The translations under genes and the position numbers were made by a program. Below are positions 8,079-14,858 of a stretch of DNA of 21,091 nucleotides, in pieces. Source of the DNA: JBBQIY01 sp964618405 (GTDB taxonomy: Bacteria > Verrucomicrobiota > Kiritimatiellia > RFP12 > UBA3636); assembly GCA_964618405.1 (NCBI GenBank), contig CAZUAY010000027.1, forward strand, positions 1 to 21,091, written 5' to 3'. The first letter of the stretch is position 1; each line of letters begins with the position of its first letter. The notes under the pieces were generated by a model, which made no database searches, was not told where the DNA came from, and saw only the letters and a program-made list of their open reading frames with translations.

Positions 8079-8107
8079 ATTATACACCAAGCTGATCCTA
8101 CTCGCAA
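8079..8107 (-). promoter_or_regulatory. Sigma70-type promoter of corA
   Basis: On the minus strand TTGCGA (8107-8102) precedes a perfect TATAAT (8084-8079) with an optimal 17-nt spacer. Predicted initiation near 8072 gives a leader of about 23 nt that contains the corA ribosome-binding site. Confidence 0.7.
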
Positions 8108-8111
8108 GATG

Positions 8112-8127
8112 GTAATCGGTTAGCGAC
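8112..8127 (+). repeat. Dispersed repeat GTAAYCGGTTAGCGAC, copy 1
   Basis: The 16-mer GTAATCGGTTAGCGAC recurs with one change on the minus strand at 18995-18980. Its first 12 bases form both arms of the inverted repeat at 8281-8319. All copies are intergenic. Confidence 0.6.
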
Positions 8128-8213
8128 CGGGGGGTGCATTCACGATTCATTGACCGGTCATCAACGGCTACAGTTTTTCTCCCCTGTGGCTGGCCTCGGC
8201 GAGGCCGGAATCG

Positions 8214-8280
8214 TACTAGCGACTAGCCACTAGCGACTAGCGACTAGCGACTAGCCACTAGCCACTAGCGACTAGCGACT
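8214..8280. repeat. 7-nt tandem array, unit SACTAGC, about nine copies
   Basis: Starting with TACTAGC, the units read GACTAGC or CACTAGC in irregular order through 8276 and end in a partial GACT. The only variable base between units is the first, which switches between G and C. Each unit contains CTAG, a tetranucleotide that is usually scarce in bacterial DNA. There are no spacers, so it is not a CRISPR array. No function is evident. Confidence 0.85.
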
Positions 8281-8319
8281 GTAATCGGTTAGGCACAGCC
8301 CCGGTGCCTAACCGATTAC
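8281..8319. repeat. Perfect 16-bp inverted repeat with 7-nt loop
   Basis: GTAATCGGTTAGGCAC (8281-8296) is exactly complementary to 8304-8319 around the loop AGCCCCG. It abuts the tandem array and lies 20 nt upstream of the purC -35 box. There is no T-run on either side, so it is not a classical intrinsic terminator. Its outer arms are copies of the GTAATCGGTTAG motif. Confidence 0.8.
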
Positions 8320-8339
8320 CGCAAGATGCGATCCTGCTA

Positions 8340-8368
8340 TTGCAAAACGAAATACGAATTGCTATACT
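8340..8368 (+). promoter_or_regulatory. Sigma70-type promoter of purC, extended -10
   Basis: TTGCAA (8340-8345) and TATACT (8363-8368) are 17 nt apart, with TGC directly before the -10 (extended -10). Predicted initiation near 8375 gives a leader of about 70 nt. I see no purine riboswitch structure in this short leader. Confidence 0.65.
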
Positions 8369-8443
8369 CCGTGTCTATCTGAGCGCGCTTACCCTGTTCG
8401 CATCGGAAGCAAACCAGAGACGCTATTCTTCAGGATACAACCC

Positions 8444-9340
8444 ATGAAATACGACCAAAATAACGCACTTCTCGAAAGCTCGATTCCCGAACTCCAGCCC
8501 CCAACACGAGGCAAGGTGCGCGATGTGTACGACCTCGGCGACTCCCTCCTTTTCGTTGCCACCGACCGCATCAGCGCGTTTGACTGCGTCATGCCGAATG
8601 GCATCCCCGACAAGGGGCGCGTCCTCACACAACTGAGTCTTTTTTGGTTTGATTTTTTCCGTGGTATCCCGAACCACCTCATCACTGCCAATGTAGCAAA
8701 ATATCCAGAGATTCTTGCAAAATATCGGACGGATCTCGATGGTCGTTCGATGATCGTCAAAAAGCTCAACATGGCCTCCGCCGAATGCATCGCCCGCGGA
8801 TACCTCGTGGGTACCGGCTGGGCAGAATACAGCAAAAAGGGAACGGTCTGCGGACAAAAAATCCGTCCTGGCTATGAGAAAGCAGCGAAGCTCGACAAGC
8901 CTCTTTTTACGCCATCTATGAAAGCTGAGCTCGGCCAACACGACGAGAACATCACGATCAAAGCCCTCGAAAAACGTGTCGGAAAAGACATGGCCGACAA
9001 TCTCGGCAAATACACGATAGAGCTCTACACCAAGGCCGCCGAATACGCCGCAACCAAGGGCGTCATCATTGCCGACACCAAGTTCGAATTCGGAACCGAT
9101 GCAGAAGGTATCCTCGTCCTCGGGGACGAAGTTCTTACGCCAGACTCCTCGCGCTTCTGGCCAGCCAAGGAATACAAAACGGGCTCAAATCCTCCAAGTC
9201 TCGACAAACAGTTCGTACGCGATTGGCTCGACAGCGTGAACTTCGACCACAATCCTCCCGCCCCAGTTCTGCCTGACGACATTGTCATCAAGACGCGCGA
9301 ACGCTACCTAGAAGCGCTGCGCATTCTAACCGGCAAATAG
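8444..9340 (+). CDS. purC: Phosphoribosylaminoimidazole-succinocarboxamide synthase (SAICAR synthetase)
   Basis: A 298-residue cytoplasmic enzyme of de novo purine synthesis that joins CAIR and aspartate with ATP to give SAICAR. Diagnostic stretches are GKVRDVYDLG (23-32), the ATP-site ATDRISAFD (39-47), IARGYLVGTGW (116-126), LFTPSMKAELGQHDENI (154-170), IADTKFEFG (209-217) and GDEVLTPDSSRFW (227-239). Its length matches the longer, yeast-like PurC class rather than the 237-residue E. coli form. A weak AGGA (8432-8435) lies 8 nt before the ATG. No other pur gene is in the window. The transporter permease starts 16 nt after the stop, so purC probably shares a transcript with the yej-like genes. 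Confidence 0.96.
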   Translation: MKYDQNNALLESSIPELQPPTRGKVRDVYDLGDSLLFVATDRISAFDCVMPNGIPDKGRVLTQLSLFWFDFFRGIPNHLITANVAKYPEILAKYRTDLDGRSMIVKKLNMASAECIARGYLVGTGWAEYSKKGTVCGQKIRPGYEKAAKLDKPLFTPSMKAELGQHDENITIKALEKRVGKDMADNLGKYTIELYTKAAEYAATKGVIIADTKFEFGTDAEGILVLGDEVLTPDSSRFWPAKEYKTGSNPPSLDKQFVRDWLDSVNFDHNPPAPVLPDDIVIKTRERYLEALRILTGK

Positions 9341-9356
9341 CCGCGCGGGCAAGCCC

Positions 9357-10403
9357 ATGCTGGCCTACTTCATCAGACGCCTCCTTTTGGTGATTCCAAC
9401 ATTCCTCGGGATCACCTTGCTCTGTTTTGCTTTGACGCAGATCGTGCCGGGTGGCCCTGTCGAGCAGCGGATCCTCGCCATGCGCGGCATGGCTGGCGAA
9501 GGCGGCGGTGGTGCAACCACAACGTCAGCCAAAGGCCCGTCGAACGTTACGGAGCAGATGCGAAAAGACCTGATCAAGTATTATGGTTTTGATCAACCGC
9601 TACACATCCGCTACAAGCGCTGGCTTATCGACAATCGACTCGGCATGTCGATGAAATCGTATCAGTTCACCGACAAGACCGCTTGGCAATTGATCGCCTC
9701 ACGCATTCCCGTGTCGCTCTGGTTTGGCATCACGGGCTTTGTCCTCAGCTACCTGATCTGCATCCCCCTCGGCATTGCGAAAGCGCTCCGTCACGGCACG
9801 CGCTTCGACATCGCTTCCTCCGTCATCGTTTTTATAGGCTATGCCATTCCTTCGTTTGCATTCGGCATGGTGCTCAAAATGCTCTTCAGCGGCACCGTCG
9901 ATTCGCTCTGGGATTTCTTCCCACTCGGCGGCTTCGCCTCACAAAACGTCGAAGCCATGACACCGTTGGCGCAGTTTACCGACCGCCTCTGGCACATGGT
10001 ACTACCGGTCACGTGCTATGTGATTGGCAACTTCGCCCTGCTCACCTTGCTGATGAAAAATTCCCTGCTCGATCAAATGAGCAGCGACTACATCCGCACC
10101 GTTTTAGCCAAGGGGGCGACCCGCAGCCGTGCCGTCTGGCACCATGCCTTGCGCAACGCCCTCATTCCGATCGCGACCGGTTTCGGCGGCATCATGACCA
10201 TCATGTTTGCCGGCTCGGTGATCATCGAGAAGGTTTTCGAAATCCCGGGCATGGGTTTGCTCTCCCTCGAAGCCATCGAAACTCGCGACTATCCGGTTTT
10301 CATGGGCATTCTCGCCCTCACGTCCATCCTCGGTCTTCTCGGACAAATTCTCTCTGATTTCTGCTACGCGCTTATCGATCCGCGAATCCGTTTTACGAAA
10401 TGA
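9357..10403 (+). CDS. yejB: Peptide ABC transporter permease, YejB-like
   Basis: A 348-residue inner-membrane permease of the binding-protein-dependent peptide/oligopeptide importer class. It opens with the typical YFIRRLLLVIPTFLGITLL (4-22) and VPGGP (30-34). A Gly/Thr-rich stretch near residues 45-60 precedes the conserved MRKDLIKYYGFDQPL. The EAA cytoplasmic loop that contacts the ATPase is near residues 245-265 (YIRTVLAKGATRSRAVWHHA), and the C-terminus ends in LIDPRIRF. YejB, part of the E. coli peptide/microcin C uptake system YejABEF, is the closest family I recognise. The gene follows purC by 16 nt, has no good Shine-Dalgarno sequence, and overlaps yejE through ATGA. No periplasmic binding protein gene (yejA) is present in the window. 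Confidence 0.9.
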   Translation: MLAYFIRRLLLVIPTFLGITLLCFALTQIVPGGPVEQRILAMRGMAGEGGGGATTTSAKGPSNVTEQMRKDLIKYYGFDQPLHIRYKRWLIDNRLGMSMKSYQFTDKTAWQLIASRIPVSLWFGITGFVLSYLICIPLGIAKALRHGTRFDIASSVIVFIGYAIPSFAFGMVLKMLFSGTVDSLWDFFPLGGFASQNVEAMTPLAQFTDRLWHMVLPVTCYVIGNFALLTLLMKNSLLDQMSSDYIRTVLAKGATRSRAVWHHALRNALIPIATGFGGIMTIMFAGSVIIEKVFEIPGMGLLSLEAIETRDYPVFMGILALTSILGLLGQILSDFCYALIDPRIRFTK

Positions 10404-11968
10404 AAGCGTCCCTTCCAGCCTCCACACCAAAACGCCGCCGGGCTCAAGCCTGGACGCGGTTTCGTTCGCACCGTCGCGGCTGGGTTTCGCTCTGGCTTCT
10501 CGTGGCACTGTACGGACTCAGCCTCGCAGCCGAACTGGTCTGCAACGACAAGCCGCTCCTGATGCGCTATGAAGGCCACACGTTCTTCCCAGCCTTCTCG
10601 GCCTACACGCAAAACGATATTCTCAAAAACGGCGTTCATACACGCATGACCGATTACCAGCAATTCATCAGCGAAAATTCAAACGGGCTCGGCTGGCGGC
10701 TCATGGCTCCGTTCAAGTCTGGTGCGCAACAAACGTTCACCGCCGCCGACATCGAAACGTATCGTCAATTCAAAATCACGCGATCCCCATTCACGCACAC
10801 CGCTGCCGTGCAACTCGCCTTCGATGACACCCCACACTTCGCCTTTGGCGACACAAACTATTTCGCGACAACAATCGCGGAGCTAAGCGAAACCAGCAAA
10901 ACCTCCCCTGCTCTCGCAGATGCCATCGCCCTCCGCCTCGCAAACAAAAAAGCACCCTCAGTCGATAGTCCTTTCGATCAAGGAACCCTTGCCCTCGCAC
11001 CCTTTACGCCACGCACCGCGCCACCGCAAAGTGTACGGGTTATGTTACGTAGTATCGAGCGAATTAAGCCGGCGAAAACCAAAGGGTATCAAAACCATGT
11101 CACTGCCGCCGTTTCCGCGTGGCAGGGTCTCTCAGCATCCGATGTCTCGAACGTCCTCGCGGCCGTTCAACTGGCTAAGACCGAAGAATGGATTGCCCCA
11201 GTCTTAATTTTTGGGAATCAAACCACCAACGCCATTGCAGATGTCACCGTCGAGCTGGAACCGGTGTCGTGGCCTTTTCGTCCCGTTCCAGGACACCCCA
11301 TGGGCTTTGATACGGCTGGACACGATGTTTTCGCCCGCCTCTTCTACGCCCTGCGCACCTCGATGACCTTCGGCCTTGTTCTCGTTTGCGTTACCATGTT
11401 TCTCGGGATCATCGCAGGCGCGGTGCAAGGCTACTTCGCGGGCTGGGTGGACATCACCGGGCAGCGCATCACGGAAATCTGGTCGGCCCTCCCCTTCCTC
11501 TACATCATGATCTTGCTCGGCAACACACTCGGCCGCAGTTTTGGTCTGCTCTTATTCTGCTATGCGATTTTCAACTGGATCGGCATCGCCGCCTACATTC
11601 GCGCGGAATTCCTGCGACTCCGCACGCGAGCGTTTGTTGATGCCGCACGTTCTCAAGGCCTGTCGGAAATGCGCATCATGTTTCGCCATATCCTGCCCAA
11701 TGCGCTTACGCCGCTCATCACGCTCTTTCCATTCGCTCTCGTCGGCGCCATCGGGTCGCTTGCCGTTCTCGACTACCTCGGTTTCGGTCTTCCCGCTGGT
11801 TCGCCAAGCTGGGGCGAACTGCTCAACCAAGCACAAGCTTTCCGCTCCGCCTGGTGGCTTATTCTTTACCCCTCCCTCGCGCTCTTCACCGTGATGCTCC
11901 TCGGCGTCTTCATCGGCGAAGGCCTCCGCGATGCCCTCGATCCACGGCCTTACTCCAAAATGGAATAA
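10400..11968 (+). CDS. yejE: Peptide ABC transporter permease, YejE-like, with enlarged extracytoplasmic loop
   Basis: A 522-residue permease, partner of the preceding YejB-like protein. The N-terminal RFRSHRRGWVSLWLL (20-34) and NDKPLLMRYEGHTFFP (49-64), and the C-terminal LDYLGFGLPAGSPSWGELL (457-475), closely follow E. coli YejE, which from memory is about 341 residues. The EAA loop is near 412-436 (DAARSQGLSEMRIMFRHILPNAL is its core region). The extra length, about 180 residues, lies in the loop between the first membrane helix (about 29-47) and the second (about 318-345), predicted to face the periplasm. That insert is rich in Ala, Thr and Lys and I recognise no domain in it. The start overlaps the yejB stop (ATGA). 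The last codons and stop lie inside a long hairpin. Confidence 0.88.
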   Translation: MKASLPASTPKRRRAQAWTRFRSHRRGWVSLWLLVALYGLSLAAELVCNDKPLLMRYEGHTFFPAFSAYTQNDILKNGVHTRMTDYQQFISENSNGLGWRLMAPFKSGAQQTFTAADIETYRQFKITRSPFTHTAAVQLAFDDTPHFAFGDTNYFATTIAELSETSKTSPALADAIALRLANKKAPSVDSPFDQGTLALAPFTPRTAPPQSVRVMLRSIERIKPAKTKGYQNHVTAAVSAWQGLSASDVSNVLAAVQLAKTEEWIAPVLIFGNQTTNAIADVTVELEPVSWPFRPVPGHPMGFDTAGHDVFARLFYALRTSMTFGLVLVCVTMFLGIIAGAVQGYFAGWVDITGQRITEIWSALPFLYIMILLGNTLGRSFGLLLFCYAIFNWIGIAAYIRAEFLRLRTRAFVDAARSQGLSEMRIMFRHILPNALTPLITLFPFALVGAIGSLAVLDYLGFGLPAGSPSWGELLNQAQAFRSAWWLILYPSLALFTVMLLGVFIGEGLRDALDPRPYSKME

Positions 11969-11984
11969 GGCCGTGGATCGAGGG
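11934..11984. repeat. 24-bp near-perfect inverted repeat across the yejE stop codon
   Basis: The arm at 11934-11957 pairs with 11961-11984 at 23 of 24 positions around a 3-nt AAA loop; the single mismatch is C11953 against A11965. The yejE stop (TAA, 11966-11968) is within the right arm. The final codons of yejE are thus mirrored just downstream. There is no following T-run. In mRNA this would be a very stable hairpin between the permease and ATPase genes. Confidence 0.85.
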
Positions 11985-12007
11985 GGCGAATAATTATTTG
12001 CCCCTAC
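11984..12007 (-). repeat. REP-like palindrome headed by GTAG
   Basis: On the minus strand GTAG (12007-12004) runs into a palindrome whose arms GGGCAAATAA and TTATTCGCCC pair except for one wobble-type position. It occupies the yejE-yejF gap and follows directly on the longer inverted repeat. The GTAG head is the hallmark tetranucleotide of many RAYT-associated REPs. Confidence 0.55.
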
Positions 12008-12025
12008 ATCCGCACATCCCCCCCC

Positions 12026-13819
12026 ATGCAACCTATTTTATCCATTACTGATCTCCACGTCGTTTTCGACACGCCCGATGGCATTGTACATGCCGTCGAT
12101 GGTGTTTCGCTCAGCGTCAAGCCTGGCGAAACGCTCGGCATCGTGGGCGAATCCGGTTGCGGCAAGACGGTCACCGCGATGAGCATCCTACGCCTCGTTC
12201 CGAATCCGCCGGGGCGGATTACCTCGGGTACGATCACCTTTGATGGCAAGGACATTGCCACGCTCCCCCTCGCCGAACTGCGCAAGATCCGCGGTGCGTC
12301 AGTGGGTATGGTTTTTCAAGATCCCATGACGGCACTGTCGCCGCTCCACAGGATCGGTGATCAACTCGTTGAGGCGATTCAGCTTCACCAAGACATGCCA
12401 CGCAAACAGGCACTGGCACTCGCCACGGAATGGCTTCTAAAAGCGGGCATTCAAGACCCGAAACGCTGCTTGAACGAATACCCGTTCCGACTCTCCGGCG
12501 GACAACAGCAACGCGTGATGATCGCATCGGTATTGATGACACACCCGCGGCTCATCATCGCCGATGAACCCACGACCGCGCTCGATGTGACAATTCAGGC
12601 GCAAGTGCTGGAACTCATGCGCAAGGCGAAGGGCGATGAAACCGCACTGGTGCTCATTACGCATAACATGGGCGTCGTCTGGAATACCTGCTCACGGATC
12701 GCCATCATGTACGCGGGCGAAATCGTGGAGTCGGGCTTCGTCGACGCCGTCTTCCGCACGCCCCGCCATCCTTACACCAAGGCGCTACTCGATGCAATGC
12801 CATCGAATGGCCGGCCTGGCGAACCGCTCGCCGCCATTCCTGGCTCCGTTCCCTCACCGCTAAACTTCCCGCAAGGCTGTCGTTTTCACGAACGTTGCGC
12901 CTACGCTATCCCCTCTTGTGCCGTCGAGCACCCTGAACTCGCCAACCTTGGCACAACAGACCATGCCACGCGCTGTCCCGTCTGGGCGAAGTGCCCACCC
13001 GCAGATCTCGAACCAAGCATTACGCCACCCGAAGCAAAGGCGCCTGTCGCGGCAAGGGTTCCCCCGACAACAGCTCCCATTCTCGAGACACGCGGATTGC
13101 ACAAACACTTCAAAACCGTTCACGCAGTAAACGATGTCTCCGTGGCGCTGTATGCTGGCGAAACGCTGGCCATCGTCGGCGAATCGGGTTGCGGCAAAAC
13201 GACACTCGCTCGCATGCTGATCGGACTAGAACTCTCGACGGATGGCACGATCTTCATCGACGGAAAGCCTGCACCGCGTAGGCGGCCGTTTACCATGATG
13301 CGTGAGCTCCAGATGATCTTCCAAGACCCCTTCTCCTCGCTTAACCCACGCATGACGGTCGCCGACATCATCACCGAAGGCGCAGTAGCGCACGGTCTTT
13401 TGAAGCGACGTAGCCGCATTGAGGAGGCACAGCGCCTGCTCGCCCAAGTCGGGATGCCACCCGAAGCGGCGTTTCGGTATCCGCATGAGTTTTCCGGCGG
13501 ACAGCGTCAACGCATTAGCATTGCACGAGCCGTCTCGCTAAAACCCCGCATTATCATCTGCGACGAGCCCGTTAGCGCGCTCGACGTCTCCGTGCAAGCC
13601 CAAGTGCTCAATCTACTCGCCGAGCTCCAGCGCGAGCTCCAGCCGGCTTATCTCTTCATCACGCACGACATTGGCGTTGTCCGCCGCGTCGCCCACCGGA
13701 TCGCCATCATGCACGAAGGCCGCATCATCGAAGAAGGCCCTGCCGCGACCATCCTCGCCTCCCCCACCCACGCCTACACGAAGACCCTGCTCGCTGCCGA
13801 GCCCCGGATTGTATTCTAA
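12026..13819 (+). CDS. yejF: Peptide ABC transporter ATP-binding protein, two fused ATPase domains (YejF-like)
   Basis: A 597-residue cytoplasmic protein with two complete ABC ATPase domains that would power the YejB/YejE channel. Domain 1 has Walker A GESGCGKT (41-48), signature LSGGQ (156-160) and Walker B LIIADE (176-181). Domain 2 has Walker A GESGCGKT (385-392), signature FSGGQ (489-493) and Walker B IIICDE (509-514). Between them is the Opp/Dpp-type C-terminal extension with cysteines at 285, 291, 298 and 317, the arrangement linked in some family members to an iron-sulfur cluster. A Pro/Ala-rich linker (324-350) joins the halves, so the protein resembles a DppD-DppF fusion. The ATG is preceded by a run of C and no Shine-Dalgarno sequence. 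The preceding 57-nt gap holds two palindromes. The RAYT gene begins 16 nt after its stop. Confidence 0.92.
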   Translation: MQPILSITDLHVVFDTPDGIVHAVDGVSLSVKPGETLGIVGESGCGKTVTAMSILRLVPNPPGRITSGTITFDGKDIATLPLAELRKIRGASVGMVFQDPMTALSPLHRIGDQLVEAIQLHQDMPRKQALALATEWLLKAGIQDPKRCLNEYPFRLSGGQQQRVMIASVLMTHPRLIIADEPTTALDVTIQAQVLELMRKAKGDETALVLITHNMGVVWNTCSRIAIMYAGEIVESGFVDAVFRTPRHPYTKALLDAMPSNGRPGEPLAAIPGSVPSPLNFPQGCRFHERCAYAIPSCAVEHPELANLGTTDHATRCPVWAKCPPADLEPSITPPEAKAPVAARVPPTTAPILETRGLHKHFKTVHAVNDVSVALYAGETLAIVGESGCGKTTLARMLIGLELSTDGTIFIDGKPAPRRRPFTMMRELQMIFQDPFSSLNPRMTVADIITEGAVAHGLLKRRSRIEEAQRLLAQVGMPPEAAFRYPHEFSGGQRQRISIARAVSLKPRIIICDEPVSALDVSVQAQVLNLLAELQRELQPAYLFITHDIGVVRRVAHRIAIMHEGRIIEEGPAATILASPTHAYTKTLLAAEPRIVF

Positions 13820-13835
13820 AAACAAAGGAGCTTCT

Positions 13836-14858
13836 GTGAACTACGGACGTCTTTTCGGACACGATTACACAAAACAGGGTTTCTACATGGTAACCCTCGT
13901 AACCGAACCGCGTCGTGCCCTCTTTTCAAGCATCAAAGATGGGCGCGTTGTACGTACGCCAGCTGGCGACGCCCTGCAGGATGCTTGGCTCAAACTCGGA
14001 GAGGAAGCGCCATCCATTTCGCTGGAAGCCAGCGCGATTATGCCCGATCATTTTCACGGCACGCTTGTTGTAAAAGATGGAGGAGGAAAGAGCCTCGACT
14101 GGCATGTATCCCGCCTAAAAGGCCGTGTTACACACGCCGTCCGAAAGCTCGAAAACAACACCGCGCTTCAGGTTTGGGAAGTAGGCTTCCACGACTGGGT
14201 CTCGCTGAATGCAGAAATGTTCCGAGCGTTTAAAAACTACGTTTCCGACAACCCGAAGCGCTGGCAGCTCCGGCATGATAACCGCGCGCTGTTTATGAAG
14301 CACCAAGCGGTAACGCACTGGAGGTTGGGGAATACGCCGTGCGCAAGCGACGGCGCTCAACTACCTGGCGGCAACGGCGCTCAACTACCCGGCAGCGACG
14401 GCGCTCAACTACCTGGCAGCGGTGGCGCTCAGCTACCTGGCGGCGGCACGTGTGCCCTGCAGTGGAGCGCGATGGGGGATATGGCGCTGCTCGATTACCC
14501 AATGCTGATGCCCATCATTATAAGCCGTAAAACCACGGGCAGCGCGCTCAACGCCGAAATAAGCCGGATCATAGACGCGGTTAAAAACGGTGCGGTTCCC
14601 ATCAGCGGTTTCATCTCGCCTGGCGAACGAGAGGTTTTAAAAAGCATTGTTTTGCTTCCGCGTACGCGCCTCATCTGCATGCTCCCGTACGGCATGACAG
14701 GCTATAAGCCAAATGGCCTCGCTGTGGAAGCTATCGCCACCAGCAAAATGCTCGTGCTCTCTGCCTTCCCCGCTTCTGTACCCCCCTCACCCATCAGCTA
14801 CGAAAACTGCCACGCCAACAACGCCCTCGCCCAAGCCATTGCAGGTAGCAGTAGCTGA
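13836..14858 (+). CDS. REP-associated tyrosine transposase (RAYT, Y1/HUH) fused to a DprA-like C-terminal domain
   Basis: A 340-residue protein. Residues 1-145 match the Y1 transposase fold of IS200/RAYT enzymes: strand GFYMVTLVTE (15-24), the metal-binding HUH motif as MPDHFHGTL (69-77; His72, His74), WEVGFHDWVSLNAE (114-127), and the candidate nucleophile Tyr135 in KNYVSDNPKRW. A linker of four 8-residue repeats, GAQLPG plus two variable residues, spans 173-204. The C-terminal part (205-340) contains LLDYP, ISRKTTG, ISGFISPGEREVL, LPYG and MLVLSAFP, a succession resembling DprA/Smf-type SLOG Rossmann domains; this is recognised by eye, not by search. The start is the GTG at 13836, with AAAGGAG at 13824-13830. 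The gene follows yejF by 16 nt, ends inside a REP-like repeat, and converges on uvrA. No terminal inverted repeats or target duplication are evident, as expected for a RAYT. Confidence 0.85.
   Translation: MNYGRLFGHDYTKQGFYMVTLVTEPRRALFSSIKDGRVVRTPAGDALQDAWLKLGEEAPSISLEASAIMPDHFHGTLVVKDGGGKSLDWHVSRLKGRVTHAVRKLENNTALQVWEVGFHDWVSLNAEMFRAFKNYVSDNPKRWQLRHDNRALFMKHQAVTHWRLGNTPCASDGAQLPGGNGAQLPGSDGAQLPGSGGAQLPGGGTCALQWSAMGDMALLDYPMLMPIIISRKTTGSALNAEISRIIDAVKNGAVPISGFISPGEREVLKSIVLLPRTRLICMLPYGMTGYKPNGLAVEAIATSKMLVLSAFPASVPPSPISYENCHANNALAQAIAGSSS
14351..14446 (-). repeat. Four tandem 24-nt repeats inside the RAYT gene
   Basis: Four head-to-tail copies begin at 14351, 14375, 14399 and 14423. The conserved part on the plus strand is GGCGCTCARCTACCYGGC. 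On the minus strand each copy reads GTAGYTGAGCGCC, the same core as the two plus-strand repeats at 14849-14886. The 24-nt period keeps the frame and encodes GAQLPGGN, GAQLPGSD, GAQLPGSG and GAQLPGGG. Confidence 0.9.

Larger units (their letters stand above)
8108..8339. other. Non-coding repeat cassette between the divergent corA and purC promoters
   Basis: About 230 bp with no credible gene. In order it holds a GTAATCGGTTAGCGAC motif (8112-8127), the perfect palindrome TGACCGGTCA (8151-8160), a 6-bp GC hairpin GGCCTC/GAGGCC (within 8190-8208), a 7-nt tandem array (8214-8280) and a 16-bp perfect inverted repeat (8281-8319). The cassette sits between two otherwise compact promoters, as if inserted there. 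Confidence 0.75.

Noticed and set aside
8214..8280. CRISPR-like array
   Set aside because: The unit is only 7 nt and continuous, with no spacers; no cas gene is near.
8281..8319. Intrinsic terminator
   Set aside because: The stem is perfect, but neither strand has a following T-run, and it lies upstream of both neighbouring genes rather than after one.
8369..8443. Purine riboswitch before purC
   Set aside because: The leader is about 70 nt and shows no three-way junction or conserved purine-aptamer core.
9683..10357. Plus-strand open frame of 224 codons in another frame of yejB
   Set aside because: Its His/Arg-rich, low-complexity composition is typical of a frame shadow within a conserved permease gene.
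13671..13835. Longer N-terminus for the RAYT
   Set aside because: The upstream frame overlaps the end of the yejF coding sequence; the GTG at 13836 has a strong AAAGGAG at the right distance, and the family fold begins there.
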